From: Niabella drilacis
GTDB taxonomy: Bacteria; Bacteroidota; Bacteroidia; Chitinophagales; Chitinophagaceae
Length of the DNA: 64,000 nucleotides
Assembly (NCBI RefSeq): GCF_900101395.1
Contig: NZ_FMZO01000017.1
Coordinates: 48,660 to 112,659, forward strand
Direction: 5' to 3'
The notes under the pieces were generated by a model, which made no database searches, was not told where the DNA came from, and saw only the letters and a list, made by a program, of their open reading frames with translations. Below are positions 1 to 8,473 of this stretch, piece after piece; positions within the stretch are counted from its first letter, which is position 1; each line of letters opens with the position of its first letter. A program made the translations under genes and the position numbers.

Positions 1-980
1 TGGACCGGGATAAACGCTGGGAGCGTGTTGCCCTGGCCTATGAGGCCCTGGTAAACGGGAAAGGTGAAACCTCCGCCTCTGCAGTGGAAGCCGTTAAGAA
101 CAGCTATGCGCAGGGTATTACGGACGAATTTATCAAACCAACGGTGATCGTAAATGCCGACAACCAGCCGGTAGCCACTATTCAAAACGGGGACTCCGTG
201 CTCTGTTTTAATTTCCGTACAGACCGCTGCCGGGAGATTACCGAAGTGCTGACCCAGCAGGACCACCCGGAGCAAAATATGCATACCCTGGAACTGGATT
301 ATACCACCATGACCGTTTACGACCATACGTTTAAGAACGTCCATGTATTGTTCCGTAATGAAGATCTTACCCAAACCATCGGGGAAGTGATCGAAGCCCA
401 TCACCTGAAACAGATCCGCATTGCAGAAACGGAGAAGTACCCGCATGTGACATTCTTTTTCAGCGGCGGGCGCGAAAAGCCATTTGAAGGGGAAAGCCGT
501 ATCCTGAAGCCTTCACCCAAGGTAGCCACCTATGATCTTCAGCCGGAGATGAGCGCCCGGGAGCTTACGGAAGCTATTCTCCCCGAGATCCACAATAAAA
601 CGGCCGATTTTATCTGCCTGAACTTTGCAAATGCAGATATGGTAGGGCATACCGGTGTTTTTTCAGCTGCTATAAAAGCAGTGGAAACGGTAGACCAATG
701 CGTGGAGCAGATCGTAAACGAAGCATTGAAACAGGACTATGTGATCTTCCTCACCGCCGATCATGGTAACTCCGACTACCTGGTGAATGAAGATGGCAGT
801 CCGAATACCGCGCACAGCATGAACCCGGTTCCCCTGTTCATTATTGACAATAACTGGAAAGGCGCGGTAAAAGAAGGCAAACTGGGCGATATTGCGCCGA
901 CCATCCTTACCTTTATGAAATTGCCCATACCCAGGGAAATGACCGGGGATATACTGGTTGATAAAGATTCTATACAATAA
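1..980 (+). CDS. gpmI: 2,3-bisphosphoglycerate-independent phosphoglycerate mutase, 5' truncated by window edge
   Basis: Interconverts 3- and 2-phosphoglycerate in cytosolic glycolysis. The frame is open from base 3 and starts mid-protein with DRDKRWERV, a conserved GpmI block, so the first ATG in frame (base 84) is internal and the true start lies outside the window. The C-terminal alkaline-phosphatase-like metal site is visible: the NFANADMVGHTG block and TADHGNSD near the end bind the two Mn ions. The protein ends in a normal GpmI C-terminus. The TAA stop (978-980) is also the left copy of the 3-bp target duplication of the repeat element that follows, so the insertion sits exactly on the stop codon without harming the gene. 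Confidence 0.95.
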   Translation, partial: DRDKRWERVALAYEALVNGKGETSASAVEAVKNSYAQGITDEFIKPTVIVNADNQPVATIQNGDSVLCFNFRTDRCREITEVLTQQDHPEQNMHTLELDYTTMTVYDHTFKNVHVLFRNEDLTQTIGEVIEAHHLKQIRIAETEKYPHVTFFFSGGREKPFEGESRILKPSPKVATYDLQPEMSARELTEAILPEIHNKTADFICLNFANADMVGHTGVFSAAIKAVETVDQCVEQIVNEALKQDYVIFLTADHGNSDYLVNEDGSPNTAHSMNPVPLFIIDNNWKGAVKEGKLGDIAPTILTFMKLPIPREMTGDILVDKDSIQ

Positions 981-1141
981 GAGCCTGTTTAAATTTTATT
1001 GATGGAATTTATTATGAAGCTATTTTGGAGCGAAACAAGGAAAATTTTGCAGGCATAGTAGGCCACTATGGCGAAAAATTTAACGCAGTTGCAGCCCAAA
1101 ACAGCCATAATAAAGCCATTGAATGAATTTTAAACAGGCTC
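981..1141. repeat. 161-bp MITE-like element, family C copy 1 (TAA target duplication)
   Basis: The ends are GAGCCTGTTTAAA and its complement TTTAAACAGGCTC, and most of the length folds as an imperfect palindrome. It is flanked by TAA on both sides (978-980 and 1142-1144). A near-identical copy lies at 21994-22154 with TTA on both sides. A 3-bp TNA duplication and these ends suit a non-autonomous derivative of an IS5-family element of the IS1031 group; that assignment is from memory. No ORF of interest inside. Confidence 0.85.
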
Positions 1142-1222
1142 TAAGCAGTTTATCTTATTTTGAATACTGAAGGGCGGGCTTAAAATAAAGCCTGCCTTTT
1201 AGTTTCCCAAAAGTGGTGAAAC

Positions 1223-1458
1223 CAGGGCAAACGCATCTAATTCCAGCAATGCTCAGCTCCGGAGGAGCAGTATGTTTATAGCAATATGCTGTTTTGATGA
1301 CCCCGGCTCCTGTAGGAGCCGCGTGTTTGTTGGGCCTGAAATTTTACGCGACTCCTACAGAAGCCGGGGTCATACCTTGTTATAAACACAAGGCACTTAC
1401 AGTGCCTGCAAATGCTCCCGGTGCGCGCGCTCCACCCAATTTAGATGCATTTGCCCTG
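1223..1458. repeat. MITE-like element, family A copy 1, with 10-bp target duplication
   Basis: Terminal inverted repeats are CAGGGCAAACGCATCTAA on the left and the complement, with one mismatch, on the right. The flanks are a perfect 10-bp direct repeat GTGGTGAAAC (1213-1222 and 1459-1468). Inside, 1298-1372 forms a second hairpin with about 27-bp arms and two mismatches. Other copies lie at 10513-10690 and 21837-22244. It has no transposase, so it would need one in trans; CAGGG ends with 8-10 bp duplications suggest an ISAs1-like parent (inference). Confidence 0.85.
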
Positions 1459-1490
1459 GTGGTGAAACGGATAAAGAAGGATGTTTTTCG

Positions 1491-1498
1491 TAACTTCG
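1491..1498 (+). promoter_or_regulatory. Probable -7 box of the toxin-antitoxin operon
   Basis: TAACTTCG is one base from the Bacteroidota -7 consensus TAnnTTTG and lies 16 bases before the ATG at 1514. It supports that ATG rather than the upstream one at 1481, which would precede the promoter. No clear -33 TTTG was seen. Confidence 0.45.
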
Positions 1499-1513
1499 GT
1501 AAAACGAAAGATC

Positions 1514-1717
1514 ATGGTCCGGTTACATCCTCAATATATAACAGATACAGCAGGTGAGCAATTGGTTGTACTTACAAAGGCAGAGTACAATGCTCTTATG
1601 GAAGAGCTGGATGAAGCCATGGATGTATTACTTTATGACCAGGCCATGCGCGAAGATGACGGAGCTCGTATTTCACTGGACGATTACTTAAAAAAAAGGG
1701 AAACGAAAGATGATTAA
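1514..1717 (+). CDS. Antitoxin of a RelE-type toxin-antitoxin pair
   Basis: A 67-residue protein starting MVRLHPQYITD. The N-terminal part (PQYITDTAGEQLVVLTKAEYNALMEE) reads like the short beta-strand plus helix of Phd/YefM-like or related antitoxins, and the acidic C-terminal half ending DDYLKKRETKDD is typical of the toxin-wrapping tail. Its role would be to bind and neutralise the downstream toxin and to repress the operon. Its 3' end overlaps the toxin start by 8 bases, the usual coupling for such pairs. A longer start at 1481 is possible but lies upstream of the likely promoter box. The exact antitoxin family is not certain. Confidence 0.75.
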   Translation: MVRLHPQYITDTAGEQLVVLTKAEYNALMEELDEAMDVLLYDQAMREDDGARISLDDYLKKRETKDD

Positions 1718-1967
1718 GTATACCGTCATTTTATCAGGAAAGGTCAGTAAACAGCTGGATAAGCTTTCCGATACTGTTGCCGCGCCTATATTTAAAGCTA
1801 TCCGGAAATTGCAACAAAACCCGCGCCCTCCCGGTTACTGCAAGCTAACAGCACGTGATGGTTACCGGATCAGGGTAGGTGATTATCGTATTATTTACAA
1901 TATCATTGACAGTAAACTGATCATTGAAGTTATTGCAATAGGCCATCGAAAAGATATTTATCAGTAG
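1710..1967 (+). CDS. RelE/ParE-superfamily toxin
   Basis: An 85-residue basic protein with the classic RelE layout: an N-terminal strand and two helices (LSGKVSKQLDKLSDTVAAPIFKAIRKLQQNP), the GYCKLTARDGYRIRVGDYRIIYNI core and the C-terminal strand LIIEVIAIGHRKDIY. The YRIRVGDYRIIY and GHRKDIY motifs match mRNA interferases that cleave ribosome-bound mRNA; a ParE-like gyrase poison cannot be excluded. It overlaps the antitoxin gene by 8 bases, so the two are translationally coupled. All core motifs are present, so the gene appears intact. Confidence 0.88.
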   Translation: MIKYTVILSGKVSKQLDKLSDTVAAPIFKAIRKLQQNPRPPGYCKLTARDGYRIRVGDYRIIYNIIDSKLIIEVIAIGHRKDIYQ

Positions 1968-2102
1968 CCAATAGCCCGTTACCTGTCCAACAACCCCAGT
2001 GAGACCCGAAAGGCCCTGGCGACCATCCTGCTTAGACGCCAGTAGCCCCTGTCTCTATCGTTGTTTTTACAACGTATTTTTTTTAAAACAACATTTACCG
2101 GC

Positions 2103-2110
2103 TAATTTTG
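2103..2110 (+). promoter_or_regulatory. -7 box upstream of uvrC
   Basis: TAATTTTG fits the Bacteroidota consensus TAnnTTTG and lies 28 bases before the TTG start of uvrC. No convincing -33 element at the expected distance. Confidence 0.5.
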
Positions 2111-2138
2111 TACGTTTCTACACGTATTTACCAACAGA

Positions 2139-3938
2139 TTGACACAGGAAACATTCTCAAATATCGCCACCACCATCCCGCACCAGCCGGGCATCTATAA
2201 ATACTTTGATGATACCGGGAAGATCCTTTATGTAGGAAAGGCTAAGGACCTGCGCAAGCGGGTAAGCTCCTACTTTAATAAAACCTTTACCAATTATAAA
2301 ACGCACGAATTGGTGCAGCGCATTGAGCATATCGAGTTCACCATCGTTAATAGTGAGCCCGACGCTTTTTTCCTGGAAAATGCGCTGATCAAACAGTTTC
2401 AGCCCAAGTACAATATCAATCTGAAGGACAGCAAGTCCTATCCGTATATCGTGATCAAAAATGAGCCTTTTCCCCGCATTTACCTCACACGGCAACCGGT
2501 TAATGACGGGTCGGAATACCTGGGACCTTATACTTCGGTTTTTAAGGTACGGGAGCTGCTGGAGTTTATCAAACGCACCATTCCTATGCGCACCTGCAGT
2601 CTGAACCTAAGCGCCAGGAACATCGAAAAAGGGAAATACAAAGTTTGCCTTGAATACCATTTAGGCAACTGCAAAGGCCCCTGTGCCGGGCTGCAAACAA
2701 GGGAGGATTACGACGCTAACATCGGGCAGATCCGCGACCTGCTGAAGGGAAACCTGGGGCCGGTCATCCGCCATTTTAAGGAAGAAATGCGGGGGCACGC
2801 CGAAGCGCTGGAATTTGAAAAAGCCGAACAGGTACGCAAAAAGATCGAATACCTCGAGGACTATTATCAATCCAAATCGGTGATCACCGGCATCAGGGGC
2901 GGCGATAAAGATGTGTTTTCCATCATTAAAGACCAGTCCGTTGCTTATGTTAATTACCTGATGATCCGGAACGGGACCGTGGTGCAAACCCAGACCAATA
3001 AACTGGAAACACATTTGGATGAGCCGGTAGAAGAGATCCTGGTATATGCGGTAAGCCAGCTGCGCATGACCTTTAACAGCCAGGTTCCTGAAATCATTGT
3101 GCCTTTTGAGATCGATTATCCGGAGGCCCATGTTGAGATCATGGTGCCAAAAGCGGGCGACCGGAAGAAGCTCCTGGAACTCTCGGAAAAAAACGCGGGA
3201 TATTTCATCGAGGAACTCCGGAACAAAGAGCGCATAAAGATCAACAGGAATGTAGATCATGTTAAAGTGCTGGAACAACTGCAGATTGATCTGCAACTGC
3301 AGGAATTACCCGTGCATATCGAATGTTTTGATAACTCAAATTTCCAGGGCAGCTATCCCGTATCGGCCATGGTTTGTTTTAAGAACGGGGTTCCCAGTAA
3401 AAAAGATTACCGTCATTTTAATGTAAAAACAGTAGAAGGCATTAATGACTTTGCCAGCATGAAAGAAGCCGTTTACCGCCGCTACAAACGGCTCACCGAA
3501 GAACAGCAAGCCCTTCCGCAACTGGTGATCATCGATGGCGGAAAGGGGCAGCTGGGCGCCGCGCTGGAAGCTATGGAAGCGCTGGAATTACAGGGCAGCA
3601 TTACCCTGGTAGGCCTCGCCAAAAATGTGGAAGAGATCTTCTTTGCCGGTGATAAAGAATCACTCAAACTACCCTATAGCAGCTCCAGCCTGAAACTGAT
3701 CCGGTTTATACGCGACCAGGTACATCGCTTCGGCATAACGTTTCACCGCCAGAAAAGAAGCAAGGGCACCTTCAAAAATGAATTGGAATCTATAAAAGGA
3801 ATCGGTAAAAATACAGCGGATGAACTGCTGAAGGAGTTCCGCTCTGTTAAAAACGTCAAAGAAAGATCCCTGGATGAATTGGCCGCTGTTGTCGGTAAGG
3901 TAAAGGCGCAGCTGGTTATTGATCATTTTTCTTCCTGA
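2139..3938 (+). CDS. uvrC: UvrABC excision repair nuclease subunit C
   Basis: UvrC makes the two incisions flanking a DNA lesion in nucleotide excision repair, acting with UvrB. At 599 residues it has the normal length and domain order. The GIY-YIG nuclease is at about 15-95 (PGIYKYF and YVGKAKDLRKR), the cysteine-rich stretch near 150-185, the UVR UvrB-binding helix pair near 205-240 (LEFEKAEQVRKKIEYLE), the RNase H-like nuclease near 375-530 (HIECFDNSN and VIIDGGKGQL), and helix-hairpin-helix DNA binding at the C-terminus (ESIKGIGKNTADELLKEF). The start is TTG; there is no nearby in-frame ATG and the protein aligns from the first residues. A -7 promoter box lies at 2103. Confidence 0.97.
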   Translation: MTQETFSNIATTIPHQPGIYKYFDDTGKILYVGKAKDLRKRVSSYFNKTFTNYKTHELVQRIEHIEFTIVNSEPDAFFLENALIKQFQPKYNINLKDSKSYPYIVIKNEPFPRIYLTRQPVNDGSEYLGPYTSVFKVRELLEFIKRTIPMRTCSLNLSARNIEKGKYKVCLEYHLGNCKGPCAGLQTREDYDANIGQIRDLLKGNLGPVIRHFKEEMRGHAEALEFEKAEQVRKKIEYLEDYYQSKSVITGIRGGDKDVFSIIKDQSVAYVNYLMIRNGTVVQTQTNKLETHLDEPVEEILVYAVSQLRMTFNSQVPEIIVPFEIDYPEAHVEIMVPKAGDRKKLLELSEKNAGYFIEELRNKERIKINRNVDHVKVLEQLQIDLQLQELPVHIECFDNSNFQGSYPVSAMVCFKNGVPSKKDYRHFNVKTVEGINDFASMKEAVYRRYKRLTEEQQALPQLVIIDGGKGQLGAALEAMEALELQGSITLVGLAKNVEEIFFAGDKESLKLPYSSSSLKLIRFIRDQVHRFGITFHRQKRSKGTFKNELESIKGIGKNTADELLKEFRSVKNVKERSLDELAAVVGKVKAQLVIDHFSS

Positions 3939-4262
3939 ACGAAGGTGCCGGTTTACTGTGGAGATTTGGAAAAGAAGATCTTTCTTCTCCGACGGAGCGT
4001 GGGGGCGTTTTAGAATAGTAGTTTTCAGCGATCCGTTGGCCCTGTCAGATCTTGAAGTTGGACGTTTGCTTTTTCCCTCTTTTAGAATTTAAGCTATCAA
4101 GCTTCCGTTTTTAGCGATTGAGATAGTGTATACAGCATCAAGCTTTACCCGGATACCCAATGTGGAACTTTGAACCTGGAACACACCGTACATCTCACTA
4201 TAAACATCTCACTATAAACATCTCACCAAAAACTTCTCACTACAAACTTCTCACTACAAACC
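3939..4262. other. Intergenic region between convergent genes
   Basis: 324 bases between the ends of uvrC and the leftward CBS-domain gene. No credible ORF. The right end is filled by a 14-bp tandem repeat (4190-4259). The rest looks like unstructured spacer of the kind scattered through this genome. Confidence 0.7.
4190..4259. repeat. Five-copy 14-bp tandem repeat
   Basis: Five head-to-tail units: ACATCTCACTATAA twice, ACATCTCACCAAAA once, ACTTCTCACTACAA twice. The array ends three bases before the stop codon of the leftward gene at 4263, so it lies in its 3' untranslated region. No spacer-repeat pattern, so not CRISPR. Confidence 0.9.
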
Positions 4263-5558
4263 CTAATCCTCATCCATCTCTTCTTTCAATGTTTCACTGA
4301 TATGCACCAGCACTTTATCAATACGGTGGCCGTCCATATCAACGATCTCAAAATCGAACCCGTTCCAGTCGAGCTTATCGCCGGTAGCCGGTATCTGTTT
4401 TAGCCGGTGCAGGATAAAGCCCGCCAGCGTGTCAAACTCCTGCTCGCCTTCGTTCATCCATTCAGCCTTATCAAAATAAGAAAGAAAATCATAGAAAGGG
4501 ATCTGCGCATCTACCAGGAATGAATCATCATCCCTGCGGGTAATTTCATAGTCGTCTTCATTTTCTTCCGGCATATCACCAATGATCGCCTCAAGAATAT
4601 CGTTCAAGGTAATCATCCCCAGCACACTTCCGTATTCGTCTACAATAAAACAGGAATGCAACTGTGATTCTTTGAACTTTTCCATAACCCGGAACGCGGT
4701 ATTATTCTCGGGTACAAAAAGCGCCGGGCGCATCAGTTCTTTAAAAGGTACTGTATCCTTATTGGTGTAAAGGTCTTTTAATGAAATGACTCCCTTGATA
4801 TCATCGATCTCTTCATCACAGATCGGATAAATAGAATGGGGTTCTTTTAATATTTTTTCCCGGATCATTTCCTCCGTATCATTCACTTTAAACCATACGA
4901 TATCACTGCGATGGGTCATGAGTGAAGTGATATTCCGGTCGCTCAGGTGAAATACCCGCTCAATGATCTCCTGCTCGGTTTCTTCCAGCGTTCCCTGCTC
5001 TGTACCTTCACTGATGATCGCTTTGATCTCTTCCTCGGTTACCTGGGTATTTTCACTTTTGATATTTAAGATCTTCCCGATCAACCCGCTCGATTTTGTG
5101 AGCAACCAGATAAACGGATAAGTAATGATCGAAACCCAGCGCATAGGCTGCGCTACAAATTTTGCAATCTTTTCGGGACTCGACAAGCCAATACGTTTGG
5201 GCACCAGCTCTCCAAAAATGAGCGTAAAGTAGGTAATAATGATCACCACCGTTGTGGTTGCGATCCCTTTACTATAGGCCGCGATGGCAGGAAACTGCTC
5301 CAGAAAGGAGATTATACGACCGGTGATCTTTTCACCCGAATAAATACCGGTTAAAATACCGATAAGGGTGATCCCGATCTGAACGGTGGATAAAAAAACA
5401 TCCGGATGATTGGCTAATTTCAGCGCTGCTTCCGCCCGCTTATCCCCTTTATTCGCCTGAGCCTCCAGCCTTGCCTTCCTGGCTGACACAAGCGCTATTT
5501 CTGCCATTGAAAATAGTCCATTGAGTAAAATCAATAAGGCTATTATGAATAATTCCAT
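4263..5558 (-). CDS. CNNM/CorC-family (hemolysin-like) membrane protein with CBS domains
   Basis: A 431-residue inner-membrane protein of the UPF0053 family, members of which are linked to Mg2+/Co2+ transport or membrane homeostasis. Residues 1-190 form the DUF21 transmembrane domain, opening with a hydrophobic helix and containing the conserved ELVPKRIGLSSPEKIA stretch. About 205-325 is a CBS pair (MTHRSDIVWF and HSCFIVDEYGSVLGMITLNDILEAIIGD) that probably senses adenine nucleotides. About 340-425 is the CorC_HlyC domain. The start overlaps the stop of the upstream PAP2 gene by one base (TAATG), so the two are coupled. GldE of the gliding machinery has the same architecture, but nothing here points to gliding. 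Confidence 0.88.
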   Translation of the reverse strand: MELFIIALLILLNGLFSMAEIALVSARKARLEAQANKGDKRAEAALKLANHPDVFLSTVQIGITLIGILTGIYSGEKITGRIISFLEQFPAIAAYSKGIATTTVVIIITYFTLIFGELVPKRIGLSSPEKIAKFVAQPMRWVSIITYPFIWLLTKSSGLIGKILNIKSENTQVTEEEIKAIISEGTEQGTLEETEQEIIERVFHLSDRNITSLMTHRSDIVWFKVNDTEEMIREKILKEPHSIYPICDEEIDDIKGVISLKDLYTNKDTVPFKELMRPALFVPENNTAFRVMEKFKESQLHSCFIVDEYGSVLGMITLNDILEAIIGDMPEENEDDYEITRRDDDSFLVDAQIPFYDFLSYFDKAEWMNEGEQEFDTLAGFILHRLKQIPATGDKLDWNGFDFEIVDMDGHRIDKVLVHISETLKEEMDED

Positions 5559-6175
5559 TAATCTATTTCGGTTGATTCCTTATCGAAGATATGAAATCCG
5601 ATCCTTTTATTAAATAAGTTGCCCCAAAACAGGCCAATTAATATTCCGAGGATCGTTCCGCCCAGTACATCAAACGGATAATGCACGCCCACATATACCT
5701 GCGACAGCCCGATAATGCCTGCCCATACGAGCGGAGCCCAGGCATACCTGAAAAACCGGCGGAATGTTACAAAAAAGAACATGCTGATACCAAAGTGGTT
5801 GATAGCGTGGTTAGATACAAAACTGAAGCCCCCGGAACAACGACCTAATACCATGCGTACATGTCCTTCCATTTCAGGGTCGTTACAGGGCCGCAGCCGT
5901 TCAAAAATGTGCTTAAACAGGTGTGAGCCTACCAGGTCCGTGCTGGCTGCGGTACAAACAAACAGCAATAACCAAAGCCATCCCTGCTTTTTAAAATTGA
6001 TGAGCACAAAGGCCACCACAAACAGGTAAAGCGGCCCCCATACATAAGGATTGCGGAACAGTGGCAACAAACCATCCAGGAAGGGGTTGGCGCCCCTGAC
6101 ATTGATCAGTTCAAATAACCACCGGTCGGCCTTTACCAGCCAGTCGGGGAACGGGATGTACAAAAAACGGGTCAT
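5558..6175 (-). CDS. PAP2-superfamily membrane phosphatase
   Basis: A 205-residue membrane protein with several hydrophobic helices and the three PAP2 signatures: HIFERLRP (motif 1), GFSFVSNHAINHFG (motif 2, with the catalytic His; Asn replaces the usual Gly in SGH), and SQVYVGVHYPFDVLGG (motif 3, Gln replacing the usual Arg, catalytic His present). The family removes phosphate from lipid phosphates such as phosphatidate, PGP or undecaprenyl pyrophosphate at the outer face of the inner membrane. It is the first gene of a two-gene operon with the CBS protein. The substitutions are seen in other family members and do not prove loss of activity; the substrate cannot be told from sequence. Confidence 0.88.
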   Translation of the reverse strand: MTRFLYIPFPDWLVKADRWLFELINVRGANPFLDGLLPLFRNPYVWGPLYLFVVAFVLINFKKQGWLWLLLFVCTAASTDLVGSHLFKHIFERLRPCNDPEMEGHVRMVLGRCSGGFSFVSNHAINHFGISMFFFVTFRRFFRYAWAPLVWAGIIGLSQVYVGVHYPFDVLGGTILGILIGLFWGNLFNKRIGFHIFDKESTEID

Positions 6176-6499
6176 TGAGCAAATTTAGCGAATGTGGGAA
6201 TCGGGGAATTGAAAATTTGAAAATACGGGAATTTGAGAATAACCGGCGGGTCTCAATATCCGGCAATTGTAAACCAGGCTCAACAATCCCAGGCCAGGTT
6301 CAACAATATGCGGCTAATCAGCACCTGCAACCAGTGTGCCCTTTGAAAAGGAAACCCAACCCGGAACTGAACCCTGGAATCTGCCGAAGTCTTGGAGCGG
6401 GCCAATGACGGGAAACTGGCGCTAAACGCTGAGGACTGAAGGCCGATTACTGATAACGGATAGCTGACAACTGAAACTTTTAACTAAGTTTGCAGCTTT
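6176..6499. other. Intergenic region between divergent genes
   Basis: 324 bases with low-complexity text rich in GAAAATTTGAAAAT-like phrases and short repeats of GGCTCAACAAT type. No credible gene; the open frame at 6175-6408 has no family-like features. The right end carries the promoter box of the sulfatase gene. Confidence 0.65.
6485..6492 (+). promoter_or_regulatory. -7 box directly before the LTA-synthase-like gene
   Basis: TAAGTTTG matches TAnnTTTG and ends only 7 bases before the ATG at 6500, which implies a very short or leaderless mRNA if this box is used. Confidence 0.5.
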
Positions 6500-8473
6500 A
6501 TGTTATCAAGACTGAAAATACCGAAAACGATCCTGTGGGTTATCAACACCGGGCTGGTACTTTTTGCCTTGTTCTTCATTTTCCGGTTCATTACCTTCTT
6601 TGCATTCAAGCCTCCGGGCATTTCCTTTGATGACTGTGTACCCTCCTTTGCCCTCGGGGTGCAGTACGATCTCCGGTGGATCTCTATTTTCCTGCTGCCG
6701 GTGATCCTGTTCAGCTACCGCCGTTCTTTTTCCCCCTTCTATTCTGCCCGCAATAAACGCATCTGGACCTGGTATCTGGCCATTGTCACCTTTCTGTTGT
6801 TCCTGTTCTTTATTGCCGACATGGTCAGCTTTTCCTATAACCGTACCCGGCTGGACGCCGGTGCCATGAATTTTGTGGAGGACCCCGGTATCTCCCTCAA
6901 CATGATCTGGCAAACCTATCCATTGGTCTGGATCCTGGTGGGCCTGGCAGCCGCCATCATTTGCTTTAAATGGGCGCTTAACAAAAGTCACTGGCAGGTC
7001 ATCAATCTTACAGACGGCAAAGCCATCATGCACCGCAGGTTCCCCTTTGTGATCGCCGCTATTGTACTGGGGCTTTTTATATACGGGAAAATGGATAGTA
7101 CACCGTTGAAATGGAAAGACTCCTTTGCACTCAAAGACAGCTTTAAAACCTATCTTGCCCTTAACCCGTTGCAAAATTTTTTTTCTACCATGCGGTTCCG
7201 GGAACCCGTGATCAACGAAAAAGGTGCCCGGGAAGCTTTTCCGCTTATGGCCGACTTCCTCCAGTTTCCACCCAGGGCGCCCTTTGGCTTTAAGCGAACA
7301 GTAGCACCTCATAGTACAGGGCTGGAAAGCAAGCCCAATGTGGTATTGGTCATTTGCGAATCCTACAGCATGTACAAAAGCAGTATGAGCGGCAATGTAC
7401 TCAACGCCTCTCCCTACTTTGATTCGCTGAGCCGGAAAGGGATCTTTTTCGAACGCTGTTTCACTCCCCATTTTTCAACCGCCAGGGGGCTTTTCGCCAT
7501 CCTGACCGGTACACCCGACGTACAGTTATTCAAGTTCTCCACCCGCAATCCTGAAGCTATAGACCAGAACACCATTATCAACAATTTCACCGATTATTCA
7601 AAACATTACTTTTTAGGCGGCGACCCGGAGTTCAATAACTTTGAAGGCCTGCTGATGAATATCAGCAATCTTCAGCTGCATACGGAACAAACCATACCTG
7701 CACCCCGGATCAATGTTTGGGGCATCAGTGATAAGGATCTTTTCATGGCCGCAAACAATGTCTTTAAAGCAGCAAAACAACCTTTTTTTGCGATCATACA
7801 AACCTCTGATAATCATAGGCCTTACACCATCCCGGCAACAGACCGTGATTTTGAGAAAAAAAACGTTTCAAAAGACAGTCTCCTGGCCAATGGGTTTGAG
7901 TCGCTGGAAGAATACAACACCTTCCGGTATGCCGATTATTCCATCCGGAAGTTCATAGAATCTGCTGCCCGGGAACCCTATTTCCACAATACCATCTTTG
8001 CCTTCATCGGCGATCACGGAGTAGCCGGTAATGCCACCAGCGTGTACCCCGCGGTCTGGACCACACACCGTCTTTCGGACGAGCACGTTCCATTCCTGAT
8101 CTATGCGCCCTACCTCGTTGCGCCTCAACTGAGAAAAGAGACGGTTTCACAAATTGATGTGCTGCCCACAATTGCCGGCTTGCTGCAACGCCCCTATGAT
8201 AATTTTACGCTGGGCCGCGATCTTCTCGCCCCGGACAAAAAGGGAAACCTTGCTTTCATTACCAATACCGCCGGCAGGATCGGCATTGTAAATGATCAGT
8301 TCTACTATGTAAAAAGTCTTGACTTTGCGGAAGAAGACCTGACACCGATTGATACCACGATCAATTACCCCCGCCGGGTATTGGACTCTGCACGCAAAAA
8401 AATGAGCGCCCTCACCAATGCCTACTACCAGACAGCGCAATACCTGCTGCTTAACAATAAGCAAATGCCCTAG
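6500..8473 (+). CDS. LTA-synthase-family sulfatase-fold membrane enzyme
   Basis: A 657-residue protein with about five N-terminal transmembrane helices (residues 10-200) and a periplasmic alkaline-phosphatase/sulfatase-type domain from about 280. Metal and catalytic motifs are visible: NVVLVICESYS near 279, FSTARGLFAILTG near 325 (the region of the catalytic Thr/Ser) and FIGDHGVAGN near 502. Related proteins transfer phosphoglycerol or phosphoethanolamine to surface polymers or lipids. Bacteroidota lack lipoteichoic acid, so the substrate is probably a lipid, LPS or glycan (inference). It is transcribed alone, with a promoter box immediately upstream. Confidence 0.88.
   Translation: MLSRLKIPKTILWVINTGLVLFALFFIFRFITFFAFKPPGISFDDCVPSFALGVQYDLRWISIFLLPVILFSYRRSFSPFYSARNKRIWTWYLAIVTFLLFLFFIADMVSFSYNRTRLDAGAMNFVEDPGISLNMIWQTYPLVWILVGLAAAIICFKWALNKSHWQVINLTDGKAIMHRRFPFVIAAIVLGLFIYGKMDSTPLKWKDSFALKDSFKTYLALNPLQNFFSTMRFREPVINEKGAREAFPLMADFLQFPPRAPFGFKRTVAPHSTGLESKPNVVLVICESYSMYKSSMSGNVLNASPYFDSLSRKGIFFERCFTPHFSTARGLFAILTGTPDVQLFKFSTRNPEAIDQNTIINNFTDYSKHYFLGGDPEFNNFEGLLMNISNLQLHTEQTIPAPRINVWGISDKDLFMAANNVFKAAKQPFFAIIQTSDNHRPYTIPATDRDFEKKNVSKDSLLANGFESLEEYNTFRYADYSIRKFIESAAREPYFHNTIFAFIGDHGVAGNATSVYPAVWTTHRLSDEHVPFLIYAPYLVAPQLRKETVSQIDVLPTIAGLLQRPYDNFTLGRDLLAPDKKGNLAFITNTAGRIGIVNDQFYYVKSLDFAEEDLTPIDTTINYPRRVLDSARKKMSALTNAYYQTAQYLLLNNKQMP

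Noticed and set aside
1294..1557. 87-residue frame across the first family A element
   Set aside because: It is created by the repeat element and runs over the antitoxin promoter; similar frames appear in the other copies only because the repeat is shared.
4190..4259. Possible CRISPR array
   Set aside because: The units are 14 bp and directly contiguous, without spacers, and no cas genes are present.
6506..7471. Long open frame (321 residues) on the minus strand inside the LTA-synthase-like gene
   Set aside because: It is antisense to a clear sulfatase-fold gene, and its translation is rich in Gly/Lys/Pro without domain features.
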